Part shown: positions 9,288-17,654 of the stretch, in pieces | Position numbering within the stretch: the first letter of the stretch is position 1 | Layout: each line of letters starts with the position of its first letter | NCBI GenBank assembly: GCA_028291055.1 | Contig: JAQGIP010000038.1 | Location: 1 to 38,688, forward strand | Length of the DNA: 38,688 bases | Direction: 5' to 3' | Source: Caulobacter sp. | GTDB taxonomy: Bacteria > Pseudomonadota > Alphaproteobacteria > Caulobacterales > Caulobacteraceae | Made by a program: the position numbers and the translations under genes | Notes under the pieces: model-generated | What the model was told of the DNA's origin: nothing | The model's input: the letters and a program-made list of their open reading frames with translations, nothing else | Databases searched by the model: none

Positions 9288-9929
9288 ATGACCGAGGCTC
9301 TCGCGGCCTGTCGTCCGACCGTTGAAGCGCGCCGCCAGCAGATCCTGGACGCCGCCTGCGACTGCGTGCGCCGCTCGGGTTTCCATGGCGCCAGCATGGC
9401 CAGGATCGCCGAGACGGCCGGGCTGAGCGTCGGCCAGATCTACCGCTACTTCGAAAACAAGGAAGCCATCGTCGCCGCCATCGCCGACCAGGACCTGGCC
9501 GAGATGCACGAGAAGTTCGCCGAGCTTGAAGCCTCCGGCGACAACCTGGCCGAGGCGGTGATCGTTCACTGCTCCGACGGCATCGACCGCAACTATGATC
9601 CGGACCGCGCGGCGCTGCTGCTCGAGGTGCTGGCCGAGGCGGCCCGCAACCCGCGCGTGGCGACCATCGTGCAGGAGGCCGACGCCAAGGAGCGGATGAT
9701 GGGCCGGCGCATCATGGAGAGCGCCGGACTGAGCGGCCTGGGCGAGCGCGAACTGGCCGCGCGCGGCGAGGTCCTGAGCATGCTGTTCGACGGCATGGTG
9801 ACCCGCGCGATCTACAATCCCGGCGGCGACAAGGCGGCCATCAGCGAGGTGCTGCGCACCGTCATGCGGGGCCTGTTGAGCCCCGGCGCGCTGACGGGGG
9901 CAAGCCCTCTAGCCAAGGAACCGAACTGA
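9288..9929 (+). CDS. TetR-family regulator of efflux operon
   Basis: This 213-residue protein has an N-terminal TetR helix-turn-helix: RQQILDAACDCVRRSGFHGASMARIAETAGLS followed by VGQIYRYFENKEAIVAAI (about residues 17-65). A helical ligand-binding domain follows. A GAAGG ribosome-binding site lies 8 bp before the ATG. It is transcribed away from the adaptor-pump operon, with the palindromic operator between them. By analogy with AcrR, TtgR and similar systems it should repress the operon, and perhaps itself, until a substrate binds. The ligand cannot be predicted from sequence. Confidence 0.94.
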   Translation: MTEALAACRPTVEARRQQILDAACDCVRRSGFHGASMARIAETAGLSVGQIYRYFENKEAIVAAIADQDLAEMHEKFAELEASGDNLAEAVIVHCSDGIDRNYDPDRAALLLEVLAEAARNPRVATIVQEADAKERMMGRRIMESAGLSGLGERELAARGEVLSMLFDGMVTRAIYNPGGDKAAISEVLRTVMRGLLSPGALTGASPLAKEPN

Positions 9930-9992
9930 GCGCATCCTCCTTGTATGTGGACGGCCCGCCCCAGAGAGCGGACCGGCGCAGGAGGAAACGTC

Positions 9993-10127
9993 ATGGCCTA
10001 TCAGGAAGCGCATCCTCGCGCCTATCCTCGCAAGAGCTGGACGGAATGCGGCGCCTGCTTCGCGCTCGCGGTGACGGCGCTCGGTGCCGCGGCCCTGGGC
10101 CTGCAGTGGGTGCTGCACCTGATCTAG
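9993..10127 (+). CDS. 44-residue single-pass membrane protein
   Basis: A short frame with an excellent ribosome-binding site (GGAGGA, 9981-9986) encodes a 44-residue protein. It has a charged N-terminus (MAYQEAHPRAYPRKSWTECG) and one hydrophobic helix (CFALAVTALGAAALGLQWVL). It starts 63 bp after the TetR gene on the same strand. No family is recognised. The strong SD, the membrane-helix composition and the fitting length make it likely to be real. A role linked to the efflux system is only a guess from position. Confidence 0.65.
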   Translation: MAYQEAHPRAYPRKSWTECGACFALAVTALGAAALGLQWVLHLI

Positions 10128-10135
10128 TGCGGCGC

Positions 10136-10183
10136 TTCAGAAATTCGCCCGCTCTCTATGCAGGCCTTGAGCGAATTTCTGAA
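10136..10183. repeat. Long-loop inverted repeat, 13-bp perfect arms
   Basis: TTCAGAAATTCGC (10136-10148) and its exact complement (10171-10183) flank a 22-base loop. The arms are more AT-rich than the surroundings. It begins eight bases after the stop of the small membrane protein gene. There is no T-run, so it is more likely a dispersed intergenic element or an mRNA-end hairpin than a classical terminator. Confidence 0.75.
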
Positions 10184-10318
10184 TCTCCAGCCACCCTAGG
10201 GCGAGACGGGCCTATCGCTGCGCGCGCGCCGGCCGCTTCGGCCAACGCCGGGGCCGCCTGATCGTCCCCGGCGACCACTGGTCCAGCTATCGACCGCACA
10301 AGCGCGACACCGCCACGG

Positions 10319-10361
10319 CCTCTTGGTGAACCTTGGCGCCCTTGGTGTCTTGGTGATTCAA
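10319..10361. repeat. Intergenic tandem-motif repeat, CTTGGTG type
   Basis: The motif CTTGGTG or a close variant recurs every 9 or 10 bases (tcttggtga, ccttggcgc, ccttggtgt, cttggtgattcaa). It resembles the repeat arms at 26397-26541, in which the unit is CTTCGTG. Antisense translation gives the NHQDTKGAKVHQE type of peptide often mis-annotated as a hypothetical protein. Only one arm is evident here. Confidence 0.6.
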
Positions 10362-10623
10362 AGCAGCGCCGGCCTCAGTTGCGTCGCCGGAACGTGGGTT
10401 TACCGAGCGCCCGGCGCCCCCCACCGATGCGGCGATGTGGAGGTTCACACCTTCCACCTGTCCTTCTCTCCGAATGCGCAAACGGGCCCCGCGCAGCCCG
10501 CCGGACCCTTCTTCTTCGAGCCGGCCGGCGGGAGGGAATGATCCTATCGCCTGCCCGGCGGCTGAAATAGCGTGGCCGGCATGGCGGCCGACAGAAGCCG
10601 CCAATCGGGAGGGGAACAACCGC

Positions 10624-11988
10624 ATGAATGCCCTGCTGTCCTTCTTCGCCAGCGGCCCGGACCGGCCGTTGATCACCGACCGCGACACGGTCGACAGCCT
10701 CTACCGGAAGTACCGCATCCAGGTGATGGTCGGCATCACCGGCGGCTATGCGCTCAGCTACACCTGCCGGTTGGCCATGTCGGTGGTGAAGAAGCCGCTG
10801 ATCGACGAGGGCGTCTTCACCGCGACGGACCTGGGCAACATCGGCTCGGTGCTCTTCTACAGCTACGCCCTGGCCAAGCTGACCAACGGTTTTCTGGGCG
10901 ACCACGCCAATATCAAACGCTTCTTCGCCTTCGGAATCTTCATGTCGGCCCTCCTGTGCGCCGGGATGGGGGCTTCGACCCTGCTCTGGGTTTCGATGCT
11001 GCTGTGGGGGTTGAACGGCTGGTTCCAGGGGTTCGGCGCGCCGTCGGCGGTGGTGTCCCTGGCCAACTGGTTCGCCAACCATGAGCGGGGCCGCTTCTAC
11101 GGCATCTGGAGCACGTCCCACTCGGTGGGCGAGGGGCTGACCTATTTCGGCGTGGCCTGGGTGGTCTCCCACTATGGCTGGCGCTGGGGCTTCTATGGCT
11201 CGGGCCTGCTCTGCGCCGTCGCGGCGCTCGTCTGCTACCGCCTGGTCCAGGATCGCCCACGCACCCTGGGCCTGCCGCACATCGCCGACCGGAAGACCGA
11301 CCACGCGGCCGCCACGGATCCGGCGGCGGCCTCGGCGGTGGAAGGGAGCAGGGGCAGGGTGTTCCTGACCCAGCTGGACCTCCTCAAGCAGCCCGCCATG
11401 TGGGCGCTCGCCCTGTCCAGCGCGCTTATGTATGTGACCCGCTACGGCATCGCCTCGTGGGGCATGCTCTATATGGAAGAGGCGCATCACTACAAAGCAG
11501 GGGCCGCCGCGTTGATGCTGACGCTCGGCACCCTGGCCGGCGTCGCCGGCTGCATCGCCTACGGCTTCCTCTCCGACCTGCTGTTCAAATCGCGCCGCCC
11601 GCCGGCCAACGTCCTCTTCGGCTTACTGGAGCTGATCGGCCTGGGCCTGGTCTTCTGGGGCCCGTCCAACCCCTGGTCGGTGGGCCTGGGTTTCATCCTC
11701 TTCGGCTTCGGCATCAACGGCCTGATCACCTCGCTTGGCGGCCTGTTCGCCGTCGACATCTCCCCCAAGCAGGTGGCCGGGGCCGCCCTGGGCTTCGTGG
11801 GGGTGTTCAGCTACCTGGGCGCGGGCCTGCAGGACAACATCAGCGGCGTCCTCATCGACAAGGGCACGACGATGATCGCGGGCGTTCGCCACTATGACTT
11901 CCAACCGGTGCTGCTCTTCTGGTTCGGCGCTTCGCTCCTGTCCCTGATCCTCGCCACGACCCTGTGGCGCGCGCGCCTGAAGGACTGA
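10624..11988 (+). CDS. MFS transporter, organophosphate:phosphate antiporter (GlpT/UhpT-like)
   Basis: This 454-residue protein has about 12 hydrophobic helices in two halves, joined by a polar loop (QDRPRTLGLPHIADRKTDHAAATDPAA). The start region (DSLYRKYRIQVMVGITGGYALSYTCRLAMSVVKKPLIDEG) and the following GNIGSVLFYSYALAKLTNGFLGD match the OPA family, which exchanges sugar phosphates or glycerol-3-phosphate for phosphate. The tail GGLFAVDISPKQVAGAALGFVG is also typical. The start is the ATG at 10624 after GGGAGGGG; the frame is open further upstream through repeat sequence. The exact substrate cannot be assigned, and no catabolic genes accompany it. Confidence 0.88.
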   Translation: MNALLSFFASGPDRPLITDRDTVDSLYRKYRIQVMVGITGGYALSYTCRLAMSVVKKPLIDEGVFTATDLGNIGSVLFYSYALAKLTNGFLGDHANIKRFFAFGIFMSALLCAGMGASTLLWVSMLLWGLNGWFQGFGAPSAVVSLANWFANHERGRFYGIWSTSHSVGEGLTYFGVAWVVSHYGWRWGFYGSGLLCAVAALVCYRLVQDRPRTLGLPHIADRKTDHAAATDPAAASAVEGSRGRVFLTQLDLLKQPAMWALALSSALMYVTRYGIASWGMLYMEEAHHYKAGAAALMLTLGTLAGVAGCIAYGFLSDLLFKSRRPPANVLFGLLELIGLGLVFWGPSNPWSVGLGFILFGFGINGLITSLGGLFAVDISPKQVAGAALGFVGVFSYLGAGLQDNISGVLIDKGTTMIAGVRHYDFQPVLLFWFGASLLSLILATTLWRARLKD

Positions 11989-12082
11989 TCGACTACGGCT
12001 TCCTGGGCGAGGAGGGCGGCCTGATCGAGGCGGCGTCTTAGGCGTCAGCGATTTCGGTGATCAGACGGTCGCGCCAAGCCGG

Positions 12083-12172
12083 TGGCGGAGAAGGTGGGAT
12101 TCGAACCCACGGTACCCGCAAAGGTACTCCGCATTTCGAGTGCGGTGCATTAGACCACTCTGCCACCTCTCC
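12083..12172 (-). tRNA. tRNA-Ser(CGA)
   Basis: The 90-base gene folds as a class II tRNA. The acceptor is GGAGAGG/CTTCTCC with one G-T pair. The anticodon stem CCGCA/TGCGG carries loop CTCGAAA with anticodon CGA (reads UCG). The long variable arm is typical of serine tRNAs, and the T arm is GTGGG-TTCGAAT-CCCAC. The discriminator is G73, as in serine tRNAs, and the 3' CCA is encoded (12085-12083). Confidence 0.97.
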
Positions 12173-12218
12173 GTACCGTAGATCGCGGGCTGGTCAGGCC
12201 CCCGTGGCGGAAGGCGCG

Positions 12219-12248
12219 GAACCTAGCGGCGGCGCCTTCATTTCGCAA
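12219..12248 (-). promoter_or_regulatory. Possible promoter of tRNA-Ser
   Basis: On the minus strand TTGCGA (12248-12243) and GCTAGGTTC (12227-12219) are 15 bp apart. They resemble the Caulobacter housekeeping pattern TTGACG-N10-14-GCTANAWC and would give a 5' leader of roughly 40 bases. Confidence 0.3.
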
Positions 12249-12296
12249 GGCCGCCTTCAAGGTCTTTTCGCGGGCCTTTCGCCGCGCCTCAAATCC

Positions 12297-13076
12297 TCAG
12301 CGGAAGCTGCCGCCCCGGCCCTGGCCGGCGCTGAAGCGGCCGGCGCCGTCGCGGCTTTCGCCGGTGCGCAGGGTGGCCAGGCCGAGCCGCGCCTCTAGGC
12401 GGGTCGCCTCGCGCCAATCGAGGCTCCATTGCTCGAGCGCCGACTTGCGGTCGTTGCGCAGGCAGGTCTGGGGGAAGGCGGCGATCTGCTTGCCCAGTTC
12501 GATGGCGACGGCCAGGGCCTGGCCGTCGGGTGTGACGCGGTTGGCCAGTCCCATCTCCAGGGCTTCGCGCGCCGCCACCGGGCGGCCGGTGAGGATCATG
12601 TCCATGGCCCGAGACGCGCCGATCAGGCGGGGCAGGCGCACGGTCCCCAAGTCCACCAGCGGCACGCCGAAGCGGCGGCAGAAGACGCCGAACACGGCGC
12701 CCTCGGCGGCGACACGCAGGTCGGCCCAGCAGGCCAGCTCCAGGCCGCCGGCCACGGCATAGCCCTCGACGGCGGCGATCACCGGCTTGGTGGTCTGCAT
12801 GCGGGTCGGCCCCATCGGGCCGAAGTCGCCCTCCTCGGCCACGCGGTTGGCGTTGCCGGCCCCGTCCTGCGCCATCGCCTTGAGATCGGCCCCGGCGCAG
12901 AACTGCCCGCCCGCCCCGGTCAGGACGGTGACGCTGACGGCCGGGTCGATCTCGGCGTGGCGGAAGGCCTCGTAGAGGGCGCGCGCGGTGGCCAGGTCCA
13001 CGGCGTTGCGGCGCTCGGGACGCTCGATGGTGATGACGGCGACGGGGCCGTCGGCCTGGTAGGAGACATTTTGCAT
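12297..13076 (-). CDS. Enoyl-CoA hydratase/isomerase (crotonase) family protein
   Basis: This 259-residue protein has the crotonase fold. The oxyanion-hole segments are GGQFCAGADLKAM (about 56-68) and EGYAVAGGLELACWADLRV (about 104-122). Of the two catalytic acids of enoyl-CoA hydratase, the first is present (Glu113 in GGLELA). The region that normally reads FGxPE reads FGVFCRRFGVPLVDLG, so a Cys (133) or neighbour sits where the second Glu is expected. A standard hydratase reaction is therefore uncertain; an isomerase, hydrolase or other crotonase activity is possible. The C-terminus (GRFSAGQGRGGSF) matches the usual catabolic paralogues. It is monocistronic. Confidence 0.88.
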   Translation of the reverse strand: MQNVSYQADGPVAVITIERPERRNAVDLATARALYEAFRHAEIDPAVSVTVLTGAGGQFCAGADLKAMAQDGAGNANRVAEEGDFGPMGPTRMQTTKPVIAAVEGYAVAGGLELACWADLRVAAEGAVFGVFCRRFGVPLVDLGTVRLPRLIGASRAMDMILTGRPVAAREALEMGLANRVTPDGQALAVAIELGKQIAAFPQTCLRNDRKSALEQWSLDWREATRLEARLGLATLRTGESRDGAGRFSAGQGRGGSFR

Positions 13077-13298
13077 GACATGATCCTCCGCCCGGCCACG
13101 CCGTGATGACCCGTCCCGATGACTATCCGGCGCTTCGCGACGCGGGGGAAGGCAAGCCAGTCCTCAAGCGAAACCCCAGGGCGGGCCCATGAACAGCGCG
13201 CCGGGGTTCGCGCGGGCGGCGAATGGCCCTGTTCAAGCGCTCGGGGTTGAAGGAAAACAGCGGCGGCGCGGCCTCTCCGCGCCCAACCCGAGGATACC

Positions 13299-13808
13299 GT
13301 GGCCGCCAAGAATTCCAACCGCGCCCTGCTGACCTTCGTCCTGGCCGCCGTGGTGATCATCGCCGACCAGGCGCTGAAGGCCTGGCTGCTGGGCCCCTTC
13401 CACCTGGCCGCGCGCGGCACCGCCCCGCTGATCGGGCCGCTGCAACTGACCCTGGTCCAGAACCCGGGCGTCAGCTTCGGCCTGTTTCGGGCGGACGCCG
13501 ACTGGGGCCGCTGGGCGCTGGCGGCGTTTTCCGGGGGCGTGGCCCTGTTCCTGGGCATCTGGGCGCTGCGGGTCACCCGGCCGCTGCTGGCGGTGGCCCT
13601 GGGCCTGGTAATGGGCGGGGCGGTCGGCAACCTGATCGACCGGGTGCGCTGGGGCACGGTGGTGGATTTCATCGATATCCGCGGGCTGATGTTCCCCTGG
13701 GTGTTCAACATCGCCGACAGCGCCATCACCATCGGCGTGGTGTTTCTGCTGCTGGACAGCCTGCGCCGCGAGGTTCCGTCGCACCCCCTGGAAGACGCGG
13801 CCTCTTAA
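13299..13808 (+). CDS. lspA: Lipoprotein signal peptidase (signal peptidase II)
   Basis: This 169-residue inner-membrane aspartic protease has four predicted helices. It removes signal peptides from diacylglyceryl-modified prolipoproteins. The two catalytic Asp motifs are GGAVGNLIDRVRWGTVVDFI and FNIADSAITIG; the N-terminal DQALKAWLL and VQNPGVSFGLF blocks are also present. It starts at GTG 13299 with GAGGA upstream. The usual partner ileS is not next to it here. Downstream is a lipoprotein that would be its substrate, in the same direction and ended by a shared terminator. Confidence 0.96.
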   Translation: MAAKNSNRALLTFVLAAVVIIADQALKAWLLGPFHLAARGTAPLIGPLQLTLVQNPGVSFGLFRADADWGRWALAAFSGGVALFLGIWALRVTRPLLAVALGLVMGGAVGNLIDRVRWGTVVDFIDIRGLMFPWVFNIADSAITIGVVFLLLDSLRREVPSHPLEDAAS

Positions 13809-13889
13809 GGCCGTTGGCGCCCGGCCGGGTTTTGGTTTATCGAAGGCGTTCAAACGAGGCCGGGGGCGGCCCGCTGGAGCATGCTTCTT

Positions 13890-14444
13890 ATGAGTTTCAA
13901 CCGTGTGATCGCCGCCGGTGTCCTGATTGTCGCCGCGGGTCTGGCCGGTTGCCAGTCCACGCAAAAGGCCCTGGGCATGCAGAAGGTGACCCCCGACGAG
14001 TTCCGCGTGGTCGCCAAGGCCCCCCTGGTGGTGCCGCCCGACTATGCGCTGCGCCCGCCCGCGCCGGGTGAACCCCGCCCGCAGGAACTGCAGCCGGAAA
14101 GCGCGGCCCGCGCCGCCCTGGTCGGCCAGCAGGCCGCCGCAGACCGCGACGACGGCGAAAAGTCCCTGGTGACCAGGGCCGGCGGCGACCGCGCCGATCC
14201 GCTGATCCGATTCGTCGTCGACGACGAGAACGGCGACATCGCGCACAAGGACAAGAGCTTCGCCGACCGCGTGATGTTCTGGCGCAAGGACAAGCCGGTG
14301 GTTTCCGCCGCGGCCGCCGGCTCCGACACCGCCGCGCCCGTGGACGCCGCCGCCGAAGAGGCCCGGGTCAAGGGCCTGACCGGTGGGGCGCCGATCCTGA
14401 TCTCGCGCAAGAAGTCGTCCAAGATCAAGCTGCCCGGCCTCTGA
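13890..14444 (+). CDS. DUF3035 lipoprotein (BamF-like candidate)
   Basis: The protein has 184 residues, with a lipoprotein signal (MSFNRVIAAGVLIVAAGLAGC, Cys21). A conserved segment KVTPDEFRVVAKAPLVVPPDYALRPPAPGEPRP matches the alphaproteobacterial DUF3035 family. The start at 13890 is preferred over an ATG at 13881 because the GGAG at 13876-13879 is correctly spaced only for the later one. An alphaproteobacterial BAM-complex lipoprotein called BamF has been described with this kind of sequence. I recall the link but could not check it, so the outer-membrane assembly role is tentative. The C-terminal 60 residues are Ala-rich and basic. It forms an operon with lspA. Confidence 0.82.
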   Translation: MSFNRVIAAGVLIVAAGLAGCQSTQKALGMQKVTPDEFRVVAKAPLVVPPDYALRPPAPGEPRPQELQPESAARAALVGQQAAADRDDGEKSLVTRAGGDRADPLIRFVVDDENGDIAHKDKSFADRVMFWRKDKPVVSAAAAGSDTAAPVDAAAEEARVKGLTGGAPILISRKKSSKIKLPGL

Positions 14445-14492
14445 GCCGCTTCTGATCTATCGGCCCTTGGAATCGGATAGGATGCCCGGCCC

Positions 14493-14515
14493 GAGCCTTT
14501 CCGTCGGAAAGGCTC
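14493..14515 (+). terminator. Intrinsic-type terminator after lspA operon
   Basis: A 10-bp stem GAGCCTTTCC/GGAAAGGCTC has a 3-base loop and is followed by TCTATTCTT. It lies 48 bp after the lipoprotein stop codon. Confidence 0.8.
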
Positions 14516-14524
14516 TCTATTCTT

Positions 14525-14576
14525 AAGTGGACCATTTCCCGCGCCGAACCGGCGTCCACTTCGGCTGGAAATGGTC
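14525..14576 (+). promoter_or_regulatory. Two mutually exclusive stem-loops before mutL
   Basis: Stem A pairs AAGTGGAC (14525-14532) with GTCCACTT (14554-14561). Stem B pairs GACCATTTCC (14530-14539) with GGAAATGGTC (14567-14576). The arms interleave, so A and B either compete or form a pseudoknot. Both enclose a small CGCCG-AAC-CGGCG hairpin (14542-14554). The mutL ATG is 18 bases further on. All pairings are perfect; function is unknown. Confidence 0.6.
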
Positions 14577-14593
14577 TGCCCGAGCCCTTCGTC

Positions 14594-16459
14594 ATGCCCA
14601 TCCGCCGCCTCCCGCCCGAAACCGTCAACCGCATCGCCGCCGGCGAGGTGGTCGAGCGGCCGGCCAGCGCCGTCAAGGAACTGGTGGAAAACGCCCTAGA
14701 CGCCGGCGCGACGCGGGTCGAGGTCGAGGCGCACGGCGGCGGGCTGTCACGCATCCTGGTGGCCGACGACGGCCAGGGCCTCTCCGCCGACGAGTTGCTG
14801 CTGGCGGTCGAGCGCCACGCCACCTCCAAGCTGTTCCCCGACTCCGACGGCAATTGGGATCTGCTGCACATCGCCACCCTGGGCTTCCGGGGCGAGGCCT
14901 TGCCGTCGATCGGCTCGGTGGCGCGGCTCAACATCTCGTCGCGAGCGCGCGGCGCGTCCGACGCCTTTTCCCTGCTGGTCGAGGGCGGGGCGATGGGGGA
15001 GCCTTCGCCCGCCGCCTTCCCCGGCGCGCATGGGGCGCGGGTCGAGGTGCGCGACCTCTTCTATGCGACGCCGGCGCGGCTGAAGTTCATGAAGTCCGAG
15101 CGGGCCGAGGCCATGGCCATCGCCGAGGAGGTCAAGCGCCAGGCCATGGCCCATGAGGCGGTGGCCTTCTCCCTCGACCTGGACGGCCGCCGCGTGCTGC
15201 GCCTGCCCGCCGAGACCCACGGGCCGGAGGGACGCCTCGCCCGGCTGTCGGCCATCCTGGGTCGCGAGTTCCATGAGAATGCGCTGGAGATCGACCAGCT
15301 GCGCGACGGCGTGCGGCTGACCGGCTTCGCGGGCCTGCCCACCTACAACCGGGGCAATGCGGCGCATCAGTATCTGTTCGTCAACGGCCGCCCCGTGCGC
15401 GACCGGCTGCTGCAGGGCGCCCTGCGCGCGGCCTATGCCGACTATCTGGCCCGCGACCGCCATCCGACGGCGGCCCTCTATCTCGAACTCGATCCGACCC
15501 TGGTCGATGTGAACGTCCACCCCGCCAAGGCGGAGGTGCGCTTCCGCGATCCGTCGCTGGTGCGCGGGCTGATCGTCGGCGCGTTGCGCCATGCCCTGGC
15601 CGGGGCGGGACACCGGGCCTCCACGACGGTGGCGGCCGCCGCGCTCGACGGCTTCCGGGCCCAGGGCTTTCCGGGGCAGGGCTATCCGCCCCCGTCAGGC
15701 CCCAGCCCCGCCGGCTATTCCGCCTGGCGCTCGGGCGGCTGGGCGCCCAGTGCGACCACCCAGAGCTTCCCCGGTTTCGCCGAGGCCACCGCCCGCGTCG
15801 AACCCCAGGGCGACCTGGGCGAGGCGGTATGGAGCGCGGCCAACGCCCAGCCCGGCGCCCAGATCGTCGATCCCGTCGACTATCCGCTCGGCGCGGCCCG
15901 GGCCCAGGTGCACGAGACCTATATCGTCGCCCAGACCCGCGACGGCGTGGTCATCGTCGACCAGCACGCGGCCCATGAACGGCTGGTCTATGAGCGGATG
16001 AAGGCGGAGATGGACGCCGGCGGCGTGGCCCGCCAGACCCTGCTGCTGCCCGAGGTGGTGGAGCTGGATCCCGCCGAAGCCGACCGGGTGGTGGCCCGCG
16101 CCGATGAGCTGGCGGCGCTGGGGTTGATCATCGAGGCCTTCGGGCCCGGCGCGGTGCTGGTGCGCGAGACGCCCGCGCTATTGGGCGACACCGACGCCGC
16201 CGGCCTGGTGCGCGACATCGCCGACGACCTGGCGGAGAACGGCCAGGCCCTGGCCCTGAAGGAACGGCTGGCCGACGTCTGTTCGACCATGGCCTGCCAC
16301 GGCTCGGTGCGAGCGGGACGGCGGCTGAGCGCGGCGGAAATGAACGCCCTGCTGCGCCAGATGGAGGTCACGCCGCACTCGGGCCAATGCAACCACGGCC
16401 GCCCCACCTATGTGGAACTGAAGCTTGCCGACATCGAGCGATTGTTCGGGCGGCGCTAG
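14594..16459 (+). CDS. mutL: DNA mismatch repair protein MutL
   Basis: This 621-residue protein has an N-terminal GHKL ATPase domain: [20 protein letters not shown], then [16 protein letters not shown] and [16 protein letters not shown]. The transducer domain contains [14 protein letters not shown] Pro/Gly-rich linker (about 345-410) leads to the C-terminal dimerisation domain. The endonuclease motif DQHA-x2-E-x4-E is intact from Asp456 ([12 protein letters not shown]), and CNHGRPT replaces the usual CPHGRP near the end. It should therefore nick mismatched DNA after MutS recruitment, as in bacteria without MutH. It has its own leader after the lspA-operon terminator. Confidence 0.97.
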   Translation: MPIRRLPPETVNRIAAGEVVERPASAVKELVENALDAGATRVEVEAHGGGLSRILVADDGQGLSADELLLAVERHATSKLFPDSDGNWDLLHIATLGFRGEALPSIGSVARLNISSRARGASDAFSLLVEGGAMGEPSPAAFPGAHGARVEVRDLFYATPARLKFMKSERAEAMAIAEEVKRQAMAHEAVAFSLDLDGRRVLRLPAETHGPEGRLARLSAILGREFHENALEIDQLRDGVRLTGFAGLPTYNRGNAAHQYLFVNGRPVRDRLLQGALRAAYADYLARDRHPTAALYLELDPTLVDVNVHPAKAEVRFRDPSLVRGLIVGALRHALAGAGHRASTTVAAAALDGFRAQGFPGQGYPPPSGPSPAGYSAWRSGGWAPSATTQSFPGFAEATARVEPQGDLGEAVWSAANAQPGAQIVDPVDYPLGAARAQVHETYIVAQTRDGVVIVDQHAAHERLVYERMKAEMDAGGVARQTLLLPEVVELDPAEADRVVARADELAALGLIIEAFGPGAVLVRETPALLGDTDAAGLVRDIADDLAENGQALALKERLADVCSTMACHGSVRAGRRLSAAEMNALLRQMEVTPHSGQCNHGRPTYVELKLADIERLFGRR

Positions 16460-16561
16460 ACAATGACCGCAGGCGACATAGCGTATCTTCAAGCGTAGGG
16501 TCGCGCCACGGCGTCCGGCACCTGCTGGGTTGCGACCGTTCACGGTCCAGATCGGCGTCCG

Positions 16562-17644
16562 ATGCCTACCAGAATTCCCGGTCTCGAGAGCGCCCAGACC
16601 CTGGCCCAGGCCATCGTCAACACCATCCACGAGCCGCTGGTGGTGCTGAACGCGCGCTTCCATGTGGTGGCCGCCAGCCGGTCCTTCTACGACACCTTCC
16701 AGGTCAAGCCGGAGGAGACCCATGGGCGGCTGCTCTACGGCCTGGGCGATGGCCAGTGGAACATCCCCGCCCTGCGCCTACTGCTGGAGACCATCATCCC
16801 CGAGCGGGCCGCGATGGACGGCTTCGAAGTCACCCACGATTTCCCGGCCCTGGGCCGGCGCACCATGCTGCTGAACGCGAGGAAGGTGCTCTATGAGACC
16901 AGCCCGGACATCGCCATCCTGCTGGCCTTCACCGACGTTACCGAGCGGCGCGCCGTCGAGCTGGCCAAGGAAGAGCTGCAGACGCGCACGGATGACCTGC
17001 TGCGCGAGAAGCATGTCCTGCTCCAGGAGATGGAGCATCGGGTCGCCAACAGCCTGCAGATCATCGCCAGCATCCTGATGATCAAGGCGCGGCTGGTGAC
17101 CTCCGAGGAGACGCGGCGACATCTGCGCGACGCCCACCAGCGGGTGATGTCGGTGGCGACGGTCCAGTCGCATCTGCACGCCACGGACGGCATCGATCAG
17201 ATCGAGGTCAGCAGTTATCTCACCAAGCTTTGCGAGAGCCTGGGCGCCTCGATGATCGATAGCGACCGGCCGATCACCCTGTCGGTGAGCGCCGCCGAAG
17301 GCCGGATCGGCTCGGCGCGGGCTGTGAGTATGGGCCTGATCGTCACCGAACTGGTGATCAACGCCCTGAAATACGCCTTTCCGGACGACAAGGCCGGCTC
17401 ACGCGTGACGGTGAGCTACGAGAGTCACGGCGACGATTGGAAGCTGGTGGTGTCCGACAATGGCGTGGGCAAGGCCGACGCGGGGGCGGGCGCGGGCGAC
17501 AGCGCCGGTGGTCTCGGTACGGTGATCGTCCAGGCCCTGGTCAAGCAGCTGGACGCCCGGCTGGACATCACCAGCACCCCCCAAGGCGTGAGCGTGTCCG
17601 TCACCCGCGCCACCTTCACCTCCCTGCTGCCCCAGGCGGCCTAG
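16562..17644 (+). CDS. Soluble PAS histidine kinase, HisKA_2/HWE-like
   Basis: This 360-residue cytoplasmic protein has no membrane segment. An N-terminal PAS domain (about 12-128) ends AFTDVTERRAVELAKEELQ. A dimerisation helix carries the likely phospho-His159 (LLQEMEHRVANSLQIIASIL), characteristic of the HisKA_2 group. The ATPase domain has N box LVINALKYAFP, VVSDNGVG and GGLGTVIVQAL. Such kinases in alphaproteobacteria often sense light, redox or feed the general stress pathway. No response regulator gene is adjacent, so it is an orphan and its partner is unknown. It follows mutL by 102 bp on the same strand. Confidence 0.9.
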   Translation: MPTRIPGLESAQTLAQAIVNTIHEPLVVLNARFHVVAASRSFYDTFQVKPEETHGRLLYGLGDGQWNIPALRLLLETIIPERAAMDGFEVTHDFPALGRRTMLLNARKVLYETSPDIAILLAFTDVTERRAVELAKEELQTRTDDLLREKHVLLQEMEHRVANSLQIIASILMIKARLVTSEETRRHLRDAHQRVMSVATVQSHLHATDGIDQIEVSSYLTKLCESLGASMIDSDRPITLSVSAAEGRIGSARAVSMGLIVTELVINALKYAFPDDKAGSRVTVSYESHGDDWKLVVSDNGVGKADAGAGAGDSAGGLGTVIVQALVKQLDARLDITSTPQGVSVSVTRATFTSLLPQAA

Positions 17645-17654
17645 GGGCCCGCCC

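Larger units (their letters stand above)
10128..10623. other. Non-coding stretch with repeats
   Basis: No gene is supported in these 496 bp before the antiporter. They contain a long inverted repeat (10136-10183) and a heptad-like intergenic repeat (10319-10361). One open stretch (about 10197-10326, plus strand, no start codon) reads like a protein tail, GRLIVPGDHWSSYRPHKRD, and could be a gene relic. A ribosome-binding site GGGAGGGG (10608-10615) serves the following gene. Confidence 0.6.

Noticed and set aside
10197..10326. Plus-strand stretch reading GRLIVPGDHWSSYRPHKRD before a stop codon
   Set aside because: It looks protein-like but has no start codon and is closed upstream by TGA within 45 codons. 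It could be a gene relic, but I cannot name a parent family.
12173..12296. Possible small gene between tRNA-Ser and the crotonase gene
   Set aside because: The frame over the tRNA (12057-12398) is a chance read-through of tRNA sequence, a well-known false annotation type (GEGGIRTHGTRKG).
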